Positions 1 through 8,477 of a stretch of DNA of 64,000 bases are shown here, in pieces. Within the stretch, counting starts at the first letter, position 1, and each line of letters begins with the position of its first letter. The stretch comes from Marinoscillum sp. MHG1-6 (lineage in GTDB: Bacteria > Bacteroidota > Bacteroidia > Cytophagales > Cyclobacteriaceae): NCBI RefSeq assembly GCF_024714475.1, contig NZ_JAMZMI010000009.1:119888-183887 (forward strand), given 5' to 3'. Under the pieces are notes generated by a model. That model worked only from the letters and a program-made list of their open reading frames with translations, searched no databases and had not been told where the DNA came from. Position numbers and translations under genes: made by a program.

Positions 1-454
1 TAGGGACTCCTCCGTAATACAATACCAAATCCCAATACACATAGGCTCGCAGAAAATAGGCTTGTCCCAAAAGCTCTTCCTTATAGACTTCTTCAAGATT
101 TCCATCAAGCACACCATTAATGAAAAGTATAATGTTCCGAATATTGGCAAAGGTCGTGACGTTATAAGCTCCAGGTGTATCATCTGTCCCTTCTACCGGA
201 TCAAGTAACATACCCGTCATGTATTGTCCTCCACCAGTCCCATCAGTAGTCAAATCTGCATTCCGAAGCATATCGAACCTGGGTGGCAAAACAGATAAGT
301 ATAGTCTGTTTAAATACATTACAGCCAGCCCATCATCATTAAATAACAATACCTCATCAACTGCGGACTGATCCTCCGTATCAAGCACCTGATTACATGA
401 GTTGATTGAAAGCGTAATAAAAACAGCAATAAGTATTTTACTGAAATGTCTCAT
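1..454 (-). CDS. SusD/RagB family nutrient-binding lipoprotein (partial, C-terminus outside window)
   Basis: This is the N-terminal 151 codons of a SusD-like surface glycan-binding lipoprotein; the rest lies beyond the left edge. The protein begins MRHFSKILIAVFITLSINSC, a lipoprotein signal with the acylated cysteine at residue 20. Residues 25-150 look like the helical N-terminal part of SusD proteins, including a segment reading LLGQAYFLRAYVYWDLVLYYGGVP, written here as LLGQAYFLRAY then VYWDLVLYYGGVP, which is the classic TPR-like helix of the family. The start lies 6 bp downstream of the SusC stop, so the two are surely co-transcribed. In this family SusD forms the lid over the SusC barrel and captures oligosaccharides at the cell surface. 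The ligand cannot be told from this part; the neighbouring enzymes suggest pectic oligosaccharides. Confidence 0.94.
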   Translation of the reverse strand, partial: MRHFSKILIAVFITLSINSCNQVLDTEDQSAVDEVLLFNDDGLAVMYLNRLYLSVLPPRFDMLRNADLTTDGTGGGQYMTGMLLDPVEGTDDTPGAYNVTTFANIRNIILFINGVLDGNLEEVYKEELLGQAYFLRAYVYWDLVLYYGGVP

Positions 455-460
455 ATTCTA

Positions 461-3400
461 CTAAAGTGAAAAGCTTGTTCCTATGTTAAACGTTCTAACC
501 AAAGGGTAATCATAACCTTCGCTAACAACTGGATCTTTGTAGTCGAAAGGACTGACGATTGTCCATACATTCGTCACAGAAACATAGAATTTCCATGAAT
601 TCAGTTTAAGTCTGTTTGAAATCGGTTTAGGCATTTGATAAGAGAAATTCAGGAAGTTGAGTCTTAGAGTATGCCCATCTCTCATCCAGAATGTGGAGTG
701 CTCTCCTTCATACCCATACCCATAGGGACGCGGAAGTTTTGCATCTGTATTTTCCTCTGTCCAATAATCACTCCACCAGGAATAAACATTCTCATCAACC
801 TCAGGTAGGGCCTGCTCATTTTTTGTAATAAATACCTTATGACCAAATACTCCTCCAAAAGAACCTGATACCTTAAAACCCTTCCATGACGCCCCAAGCG
901 TAAACCCATAACTATATGGTGCATCCGTATATTTGGCAATAATTCCTCTATCATTTCCATCAATAATTCCATCTGGCTCACGGCTATAATCCGGGCCACC
1001 CACATCTTCATAATAAATCATTCCCGGAGTCAGTGGTTTACCATCGACCAACAAGAAACCATTTGCATCTCTCGGCTGGTTAGGATACATCTGTTCTACC
1101 TCGGCAAGGTGCTCTGCATCACGGATGATGCCCAATGCAAAGTATCCAGGTTGGTTACTATCCGGATTTTTTCTCTCATCAACCCAGGTGCCTAATACGG
1201 CAGGGTTTTGATACAATTTGACAGGTCTACTCTTTCTAGTGCTGAAGTTGGCGTCAAAAGAGTATCCAAAATCCTGACCAACCTTTTCTGACCAACCAAG
1301 CATGAATTCTACACCAGTTGAATATGAAACTTTGTAATTTTCAAATGGAGGCTTGTCATTCCCAAGAACAAACGGATAGGTTCTATCCCGATCAAAAGCA
1401 TCGTATGTTTTGTTGTAATAATATTCAAAAGTATAGCTCAGTCTATTATCTAAAACTCGTGCATCAAGCCCGACGTTCAGGTTTCTAACTTTAGCCCATG
1501 TTCGTGATGGCACCGTAAATCCATTCAGTCTGGGTTGAGCTGTATTAGAAAGGGATCCATTGCCTGTTCCGAAAATCGGACCATTAGCTTGCGCTTCCGG
1601 TATAAATGCCGTTCTGTGTTCATAAGGTCTGGTATTATCATTTCCGACAATACCAACGGAGGTTCTGATCTTTAAGAAATCTATGAAACCGACATTATCA
1701 CGTAGAAACGACTCCTCGCTAATGACCCAACCCAATGAAACAGAAGGAAAGAATCCAAAACGCTCAGATTTAGCAAATTTGCTGGAGGCCTCTCCTCTGA
1801 AGGCTGACTCAAAAAGATATTTTCCATCATAGTCGTAGTTTAACCTACCAATTAAACCCCAACGGCCAGTCTGATCGTAATCACCTCTATTTGTTATATT
1901 ATTTGCTGAATAAGCCCATACATAGGGATAACCGTCGACTAAGGCTCCGGTTTGGTTGAAAGATAAACTACGTGATTGTCCGTCGGCCTGCTCATATACC
2001 AATAATGCGTTCAAATTATGTTTACCAAAGTTGTTGGCATATGATATGGAGGTATTCAATTGATAATTCACACCTTTGCCCCAACTTTCGGACAAAATCG
2101 CAGGAACATTTATAGTCCTGGGATCATTTGCGGAAAGCGTCTCCTCAAAAAGCAACTTGTTATTGTTAGTTCCTGCAATTCTTTCCAAAGAATAAACCTC
2201 ATAAGCCGTTGTATGATTGGAACCTGTAGAAGTATTTAAGTTGTATGAGAATCGTGTGTTGAGTTTAAGACCTTTTACAAAGGGAACATCATAAGTCAGA
2301 CTTGTATTAATATTAGTATTATTACTAACACTAAATCGCTCACTACCAGACTCCAACAACCCATAAGGGTTGTTAGCATAACCTATATCTACGGGTTTTC
2401 CATCCATTATAGCAGGAACCCATTTTGGTGCGGTTAAAGGTGTTTTAAACCATCCTGTCAACCTACCGTCATCTCCCTGTACATAAGGAACTTTTCTGGT
2501 CCCTTCGTTAAAACTCATCCCAATATTAAACAATAGGTCTTTGGTTAGATCAGCCTCAATATTTGATCTCAAACCATATCTTCTGTACCACAGGTTATCA
2601 AAATTCCCTGTCTCGTAGTAATAGTTTCCGCCAACGAAATATCGTACTCTTTCAGAACCACCAGAAACATTCAGTGTATGTCTATTCGTAATAGCGGCTT
2701 TAAACAAATCATCCAACCAATCGTAATCCCTGGTTTTGATCAATTCCAATTCTTCTTCTGTAAACAAATCGCTTGCTCTCGGAGGACGACCACCAGGAAG
2801 GTTTCCCTCGCCAATTGCGATATCATTCAACATGGAGGCATGTTCATAACCGGAAAGCATTTTAGGAATCTGAGTAGGTTGCCCAACTCCAACTGAACCT
2901 GAATAATTCACTACAGTCTTGCCTGCCTTGCCCCTTTTGGTTTTAACCACCACTACTCCACCTGCAGCTCGGGCACCATAAACCGCAGCGGCTGCATCTT
3001 TTAGGATTGAAATACTTTCTATTTCGGAAGGGTCTAGTCTATTAAACATTTCATCTCCAGAAGGTCCTGTGCCGTCCTGTTCATTAGTGTAAATGACCCC
3101 ATCAATTACATATAATACCTGTCTTTGAATATTTCCAGATGCATCTTCCCCTCTAATGATCAATGGTGATGGTACACCGGGAGCACCAGTACCATTTCGA
3201 CTTACTTGGACACCGGCTAGCTTACCAACTAATGTCTGAGCCAAATTACCTGTAGGAATATCTTCTAATTCATCAGGTTTTACAGAGACAATTGCGCCAG
3301 TCAAATTAGCTTTCTTCTGCTCGCCATAACCTACGATAACAACCTCATCCAGGGACTCAACGTCCAGGGGCATCGTTACATTTACTTCAGTTTTACCGGA

Positions 3401-3682
3401 AACCGGAACCTCTTGCGTTACAAAACCTACGTAGGAGAATATCAGTACATCTTCATCATTTACCTGTAAAGAAAAATTACCATCAAGATCGGTAACCGTA
3501 CCTTTTGATGGAGTGTCCTTAATAATAATGGTCACACCTGGAAGTGGAGCATTATCATCAGAGCTAATCACTTGCCCTTTTAGTACATATGAATCTTGCT
3601 CAATTAAAACGTTTGCATAATTATTGCCAACGATTGCACAAAAGCCTAGTACTAATAATAAAATCCGTAAGTTTTGGTTCAT
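461..3682 (-). CDS. SusC/RagA family TonB-linked outer membrane receptor
   Basis: This 1,073-residue protein is an outer-membrane active transporter that imports oligosaccharides with its SusD partner, powered by TonB-ExbBD. In order it has a signal peptide (about 1-23), a carboxypeptidase-regulatory-like beta-sandwich (34-107, ending in TMPLDVESLDEVVIVGYG), a plug domain (about 121-250) with the SusC signature LYVIDGVIYT near 190-199 and SISILKDAAAAVYGARAAGG near 224-242, and a beta-barrel to the C-terminus, which ends in phenylalanine-serine-leucine. Length and order are normal for SusC. There is no N-terminal anti-sigma-interacting (STN) domain, so regulation through an ECF sigma factor is unlikely. 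It stands directly upstream of SusD and 336 bp after the GH95 gene, leaving room for its own promoter. Confidence 0.97.
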   Translation of the reverse strand: MNQNLRILLLVLGFCAIVGNNYANVLIEQDSYVLKGQVISSDDNAPLPGVTIIIKDTPSKGTVTDLDGNFSLQVNDEDVLIFSYVGFVTQEVPVSGKTEVNVTMPLDVESLDEVVIVGYGEQKKANLTGAIVSVKPDELEDIPTGNLAQTLVGKLAGVQVSRNGTGAPGVPSPLIIRGEDASGNIQRQVLYVIDGVIYTNEQDGTGPSGDEMFNRLDPSEIESISILKDAAAAVYGARAAGGVVVVKTKRGKAGKTVVNYSGSVGVGQPTQIPKMLSGYEHASMLNDIAIGEGNLPGGRPPRASDLFTEEELELIKTRDYDWLDDLFKAAITNRHTLNVSGGSERVRYFVGGNYYYETGNFDNLWYRRYGLRSNIEADLTKDLLFNIGMSFNEGTRKVPYVQGDDGRLTGWFKTPLTAPKWVPAIMDGKPVDIGYANNPYGLLESGSERFSVSNNTNINTSLTYDVPFVKGLKLNTRFSYNLNTSTGSNHTTAYEVYSLERIAGTNNNKLLFEETLSANDPRTINVPAILSESWGKGVNYQLNTSISYANNFGKHNLNALLVYEQADGQSRSLSFNQTGALVDGYPYVWAYSANNITNRGDYDQTGRWGLIGRLNYDYDGKYLFESAFRGEASSKFAKSERFGFFPSVSLGWVISEESFLRDNVGFIDFLKIRTSVGIVGNDNTRPYEHRTAFIPEAQANGPIFGTGNGSLSNTAQPRLNGFTVPSRTWAKVRNLNVGLDARVLDNRLSYTFEYYYNKTYDAFDRDRTYPFVLGNDKPPFENYKVSYSTGVEFMLGWSEKVGQDFGYSFDANFSTRKSRPVKLYQNPAVLGTWVDERKNPDSNQPGYFALGIIRDAEHLAEVEQMYPNQPRDANGFLLVDGKPLTPGMIYYEDVGGPDYSREPDGIIDGNDRGIIAKYTDAPYSYGFTLGASWKGFKVSGSFGGVFGHKVFITKNEQALPEVDENVYSWWSDYWTEENTDAKLPRPYGYGYEGEHSTFWMRDGHTLRLNFLNFSYQMPKPISNRLKLNSWKFYVSVTNVWTIVSPFDYKDPVVSEGYDYPLVRTFNIGTSFSL

Positions 3683-4018
3683 CCTTGTTTATAAAATCTA
3701 GTAGTTCGGTTCACTCGGGAATTTTCTGCTTTCATTTTTACATCAAATGGCAACATCCTTTAAAAAAATTACAAACGTTTGCTCACTTTGATCAAGAAAT
3801 GTTAAAAGTACATTTATTCCTATATCTAAATTCCTGAATATAGCTGCACTAGCCGTCCTGCACTATCCTGTCTGATTATCTGATTGTTTAACAAAAGTTA
3901 CTATTTTTTACTCACTCATCAATTTTTTCTACGCAATTTCGACGAATATTGAGATTATGACAACAAGTGTTTATTTAACACCTATAAGCAGATGATACTA
4001 CATCAGCCTTTTTCCTTC
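3683..4018. other. Intergenic leader region between GH95 gene and SusC
   Basis: This 336-bp AT-rich gap lies downstream of GH95 and upstream of SusC on the minus strand. I see no RNA gene and no strong hairpin-plus-T-run terminator. It is the only large gap inside the minus-strand PUL run, so susCD may be transcribed on its own as well as by read-through. A weak Bacteroidota-type promoter candidate lies inside it (separate entry). Confidence 0.5.
3893..3922 (-). promoter_or_regulatory. Candidate Bacteroidota-type promoter for susCD
   Basis: On the minus strand a TTG at 3922-3920 is separated by exactly 19 bp from TAACTTTT at 3900-3893, followed by G. This resembles the Bacteroidota consensus TTTG-N19-TAnnTTTG with one mismatch in each box. 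It would leave a leader of roughly 200 nt before the SusC start. Short motifs like this occur by chance in AT-rich DNA. Confidence 0.28.
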
Positions 4019-6877
4019 TCATTTATTTATGACCCAGTTCAACTGTGGATCTAACAAATAAGACTCTCCTGCCCTCATGGGTATTTCCCTTGAAATTCCT
4101 TCATATTCAATCATGCATTTTCCATTTGATACGGAATAAATGGAAAGTTTCTCCAACTCATGATTTAACCATTCAATATTTAACTCATAGCCTCCACGGG
4201 CCTTGACTCCTTTTATCTTTCCATTTCCCAAGGCATCAGGCAATGCAGGCAGCAACACGATCTTATCATTTTGACTTTGAACAATCATCTCTAATATCCC
4301 TGCGGAAGCACCAAAGTTGCCATCGATTTGGAATGGAGGATGTGCATCAAACAAGTTAGCATAGGAACCTCCCCTGCCACTTCTCTCTACCCAGGCAGGG
4401 CTTAACAAGGTATTCACCATCTTCCATGCATGATTGCCTTCTCTGAATCTGGACCAAAGGTTGAGTTTCCATGCCAGACTCCATCCTGTTCCCTCATCGC
4501 CCCTAAATTCTAAAGACTTGATGGCTGCATCCATCAATTCGGGTGTTTTCACATTAATCTCCTCTCCCGGGTATACGGCCCATAGATGAGACACATGCCT
4601 ATGATGATTTTCAGGATCATCCTTATCTGCCAACCACTCCTGCAGCTGACCATATTGCCCAATCTGATCAGGGGCTACTTTCGGAAGCGTTTCTTCTATC
4701 TGACGTGTAAGGTCATCTGTTATACCCAGAATCTGAGCAGCATCCAGGCAATTTCGAAATAGCTCTCGCACAATTTGATGATCCATTGCGGGGGCCATGA
4801 CCAATCCACCGTTTTCAGGTGAGTTCGAAGGCCCACTTACCAGGTACCCGGTTGTTGGATCTTCCACCAGAAAATCGATGAAAAACTCTGCTGCACCTGC
4901 CATTAGCGGATAGGCCTTCTCTCTTAGAAATGTTGTGTCCAGGGTAAACTCATAATGCTCCCAAAGATGATGACACAGCCAGGCTCCGCCAGTTACCCAA
5001 ATCCCATGATTTGGGTTATTGATGGGGGCGGTACCTCTCCATAAATCTGTATTGTGATGTAGTACCCACCCATTGGCTCCATAATGTATTTTGGCTGTCT
5101 TAGCACCTCTTTCTGCAACCTCTTCAATCAGCTCAAAAAGTGGCTCATGCATCACCGAAAGGTTTAATGGTTCTGCGGGCCAGTAGTTCATTTCCAGATT
5201 AATATTACAGGTATACTTTGAGTCCCAAGGAGGTGTCAACTCTTCATTCCAGATGCCCTGAAGGTTAGCAGGTCTGGTGCCCTGTCTGGAAGATGAAATC
5301 AATAAATATCGTCCATATTGAACATACAGTCCAACCAGGGATGGATCTTGAGTTTCGTTAAACGTTACTATTCGTTGATCGGTCGTTAGCGAGTCAAGCC
5401 TATTCTCCCCTAAATCAATGTCAAAAGTGTTATAGTGCTTTTGGTAATCCTCAATATGAGTAGCTTTAACTTTATCATATGCACCAACCTCTATTTGGTT
5501 CAAAGCATCCATTGCCTTTACCTCAGGCTTCCCTGAAACATCATTATAATTCCTGTAATTAGTAGCAGCTGTAAGATACAAGGTAGCCTCATTGGTATTA
5601 GCTACTGTTAGTATATCACCTATAACGGAAATGTATCCCTCCGGACTTTCACATCTCAAGTAACTGACTCCATGTAAGGCACCATCCTCCACCTTCGCCA
5701 GTAGCATGATTACCCGATCATCCACTTTCCTTATCTCAAAATCTCTATGAAGACTCGTGAGAGAGGCCTTGAAGTTCAGTTTACCGGGCACTGAAGAAGC
5801 AAGGTGTAAAACCAATGCCTGATCGGGCGCACTTACAAAATATTCCCTGGTATACCGCACTCCCTCTGATTCATAGCTGGTCCTGGCCATTGCATTTTCT
5901 ATATCCAGTTCACGGGTGTAATTCTCAATATGCTCCTGTCCTTCGAATTCCAGCCACAAATCCCCAAAAGGTTGGTATGACTCCTGGTATTTTGGATATT
6001 GTGGAACCTGACTGTTCTGAATAAAGTACTTCCACTCTACATCAAGAGGAATTCCATTCTCCATCTCTTCTCCTACCGGATAGATGACCATGGGCTCCCC
6101 TGTTTTGAAACCCACCAATCCACCCTTATCATAAAAGTTGAGCACCTGGATGGCAACAACATTCTTTCCTAGGCCGGTGTCGGCGGCTGACACTTTGTAT
6201 CTCCGATGAGCATTCTTATTGTCTTCTGAATTGATGAAATTGCCATTGAAATAAGTGATGTCCGTGTCCCTTATCCTTCCCAGGTTTAATACCAGATCCT
6301 TGTCCTTCCAATCCTCAGGAAGATCAAAAGTGAAGCGCAACCAGACTGTCCCATCAAGCCCCTCAAAGCCGATACTTTCCCAACCCTGAATATTAGGAAA
6401 GGTCATCACTCCCCAATCACTATCATCAAAATCTGGTGACGCATAAATCAGGCTTTCATCGCCTTTAACTTTGGTTAGCCAAGTCGCCAATTGCTGAGGG
6501 TACTCATCCTCGTTGCTCATCTTTCCCATGAAGTGCTCCCCAGCAAGCGCTTCGGCTTCGTCTTGTTTCCCTGCAAAAAGTAGCGCTCTGATTTCCTCCA
6601 AATAATCAGCGGCCCCTTCTCTGTTATAGTCTCTGGGTGCTCCTGTCCAAAGTGTTTCCTCATTGAATTGAATCCGATCTGTTTCAACTCCTCCAAACAC
6701 CATCGCACCAATCCGACCATTTCCAATAGGCAAGGCCTCCGTCCATGCCTCAGCCGGCTCGTCATACCACAGCCTATAGTAGACTTCTTCTGTTTTGCGC
6801 TCCTTGCAGGCACCTAACAGAAAAAATACAAATAAGAGTATCAGTATTGGGGTATTTCGCATAAGCTTAAGTTTCAT
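4019..6877 (-). CDS. GH95 family glycoside hydrolase lipoprotein (alpha-L-fucosidase/alpha-L-galactosidase type) with inserted beta-sandwich
   Basis: This 952-residue enzyme should remove terminal alpha-linked L-fucose or L-galactose from oligosaccharide side chains by inversion. The N-terminus has a lipobox LLGAC (Cys24), so it is probably membrane-anchored. GH95 marks include LWYDEPAEAWTEALPIGNGR (37-56), CNINLEMNYWPAE (557-569, with the NxN pair at 558/560), SGPSNSPENG (681-690, likely acid Glu688) and QIDGNFG (850-856, Asp852). Residues about 133-290 interrupt the N-terminal domain with a galactose-binding-like jelly roll (DDSDWGVMTFPNIQGWE and VWLRFTFDLPEDWKDKDLVL are typical of that fold). 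The start overlaps the GH28 stop as ATGA, implying translational coupling. Met6 is an alternative start. Fucose against galactose specificity cannot be read from the sequence. Confidence 0.92.
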   Translation of the reverse strand: MKLKLMRNTPILILLFVFFLLGACKERKTEEVYYRLWYDEPAEAWTEALPIGNGRIGAMVFGGVETDRIQFNEETLWTGAPRDYNREGAADYLEEIRALLFAGKQDEAEALAGEHFMGKMSNEDEYPQQLATWLTKVKGDESLIYASPDFDDSDWGVMTFPNIQGWESIGFEGLDGTVWLRFTFDLPEDWKDKDLVLNLGRIRDTDITYFNGNFINSEDNKNAHRRYKVSAADTGLGKNVVAIQVLNFYDKGGLVGFKTGEPMVIYPVGEEMENGIPLDVEWKYFIQNSQVPQYPKYQESYQPFGDLWLEFEGQEHIENYTRELDIENAMARTSYESEGVRYTREYFVSAPDQALVLHLASSVPGKLNFKASLTSLHRDFEIRKVDDRVIMLLAKVEDGALHGVSYLRCESPEGYISVIGDILTVANTNEATLYLTAATNYRNYNDVSGKPEVKAMDALNQIEVGAYDKVKATHIEDYQKHYNTFDIDLGENRLDSLTTDQRIVTFNETQDPSLVGLYVQYGRYLLISSSRQGTRPANLQGIWNEELTPPWDSKYTCNINLEMNYWPAEPLNLSVMHEPLFELIEEVAERGAKTAKIHYGANGWVLHHNTDLWRGTAPINNPNHGIWVTGGAWLCHHLWEHYEFTLDTTFLREKAYPLMAGAAEFFIDFLVEDPTTGYLVSGPSNSPENGGLVMAPAMDHQIVRELFRNCLDAAQILGITDDLTRQIEETLPKVAPDQIGQYGQLQEWLADKDDPENHHRHVSHLWAVYPGEEINVKTPELMDAAIKSLEFRGDEGTGWSLAWKLNLWSRFREGNHAWKMVNTLLSPAWVERSGRGGSYANLFDAHPPFQIDGNFGASAGILEMIVQSQNDKIVLLPALPDALGNGKIKGVKARGGYELNIEWLNHELEKLSIYSVSNGKCMIEYEGISREIPMRAGESYLLDPQLNWVINK

Positions 6878-8466
6878 TCTAGAATGATCGATTCTTTTAC
6901 TTCAGGCGCGACTTGTACCGGAACTTCAGCTGAGTTCAAAAAGTTATCAGTCATAAAAATACTTTTAGAGTTTTCACCTGAAACCTTCAGAAACACATCT
7001 GTTTCCTCAGTGGCCCGGCTATCACGAATGAAAACATTCTCAACATCATTCAACTCAATGGAAGGTCGTCCTTCCTGGTGATCATAAGTCTTAAATCCAT
7101 CAATCTCAATATCACTGGAACTTTCAATCTCAATGGCTGCTCCCAAACTGGCGTTAATGGTTACATCGTGCAGCTCAATTCGTTTACCATCTTTGATGCT
7201 CACGCCTTCATTCGTCGTCATACGAATGTTATTAAAGGTGATGTTTTCGATTGGCATCTCTTCCAATCCAATCAAGACAACAGCCTTGTTGGCATCCGCT
7301 GTGATATTACTGAAATGTATGTTTCTAAAAATTGGAGTGCGCTCAGAAACAGGCTCAGGATCTGTTTTGGAATAAAACATATTTAATTTGATCGCTTCCA
7401 TTTTGATATCCTTCATGATCACATTATCCACCCTTATATCTTCCACAACACCTCCTCTTCCTCGCGTAGATTTTATGCGAATGCCTCTATCAGTACCATC
7501 GAATACACAATTGGATATGGTAATCTTTTTAACCCCTCCTGACATTTCGCTTCCAATCACCACTCCTCCGTGACCGGAAAGCATCGTACAGTTAGTTATG
7601 GTATAATCTTCCGCCGGAGCCGCCATTCTTCTTCCATCACTATCCTTTCCTGACTTAATGGTAATACAATCATCTCCCACGCTGATATGACAATCTGAAA
7701 TGCGCACGTACTTACATGATGAGGGGTTGATTCCATCTGTATTTGGAGATGGTGGGTTGTTGATGGTAACACCCGTAATCGTTACATTTTCACAAAACTC
7801 AGGAGTAACTGTCCAAAACGGAGAGTTCTTGATAGTGATCCCTTCCACTCTCACATTCTTACAAAACATAGGCTGAATGAATGGAGGACGCAAAAAGCCT
7901 CTCTTGATCATATGTGGAGCGTCAGGTAGGTTGATCGCATCCTGATTGGCTTGTTCATGCATGTCCTGATACTTTACGCGTTTAGCATCTTTCCCTTGCA
8001 GGCGCTCGGTCTGATGCCACCACTTCAACCCCTGACCATCGATGGTTCCACGACCAATAATCGCAATGTTTTCCTTCTCATAAGCATAGATCAATGGAGA
8101 AAAGCTTTTAACCATAATTCCCTCATAGCGTGATTGCACAAAAGGCAAATAGTCATCAAAGTCATCACTAAACCTGATGTAAGCCCCTGCATCAATAAAC
8201 AGAGTAATGTTACTTTCTAAGTGAATTGGCCCGGTTAAATAGTCTCCCGCAGGAAAATAAATGGTTCCACCACCATTTTCAGCAGCTTTTGTGATTGCCT
8301 TTCTAATAGACTCTGTTGCTTTGGTCTTACCGTCTCTTTTGGCACCGTAATCCATGATATTGTAATATTCCTGTGCTTCAGACACGTGCAATATCAAGAA
8401 CAAAAGAGCGCTGAGCATCAGCTTATGGTTTTTATGGGCGTTCATTATTGTAGGTATCAAAATCAT
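6874..8466 (-). CDS. GH28 family polygalacturonase (right-handed beta-helix)
   Basis: This 530-residue secreted enzyme hydrolyses alpha-galacturonosyl linkages in pectic backbones or side chains. The family signatures are all present: NTDGIN (242-247, Asp244), GDDC (264-267, Asp265 and Asp266), SGHGG (297-301, His299) and RIK (330-332). Together they form the inverting catalytic site of GH28. The rest is a repetitive beta-helix. The N-terminus opens with GAKRDGKTKATESIRKAI, the usual pectate-lyase-superfamily cap. A signal peptide is clearer if translation begins at Met8 (MNAHKNHKLMLSALLFLIL, cleavage near SEA-QE) than at Met1. Its stop overlaps the GH95 start. Endo- or exo-action and galacturonan against rhamnogalacturonan specificity remain open. 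Confidence 0.93.
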   Translation of the reverse strand: MILIPTIMNAHKNHKLMLSALLFLILHVSEAQEYYNIMDYGAKRDGKTKATESIRKAITKAAENGGGTIYFPAGDYLTGPIHLESNITLFIDAGAYIRFSDDFDDYLPFVQSRYEGIMVKSFSPLIYAYEKENIAIIGRGTIDGQGLKWWHQTERLQGKDAKRVKYQDMHEQANQDAINLPDAPHMIKRGFLRPPFIQPMFCKNVRVEGITIKNSPFWTVTPEFCENVTITGVTINNPPSPNTDGINPSSCKYVRISDCHISVGDDCITIKSGKDSDGRRMAAPAEDYTITNCTMLSGHGGVVIGSEMSGGVKKITISNCVFDGTDRGIRIKSTRGRGGVVEDIRVDNVIMKDIKMEAIKLNMFYSKTDPEPVSERTPIFRNIHFSNITADANKAVVLIGLEEMPIENITFNNIRMTTNEGVSIKDGKRIELHDVTINASLGAAIEIESSSDIEIDGFKTYDHQEGRPSIELNDVENVFIRDSRATEETDVFLKVSGENSKSIFMTDNFLNSAEVPVQVAPEVKESIILE

Positions 8467-8477
8467 TAATTCAATTG

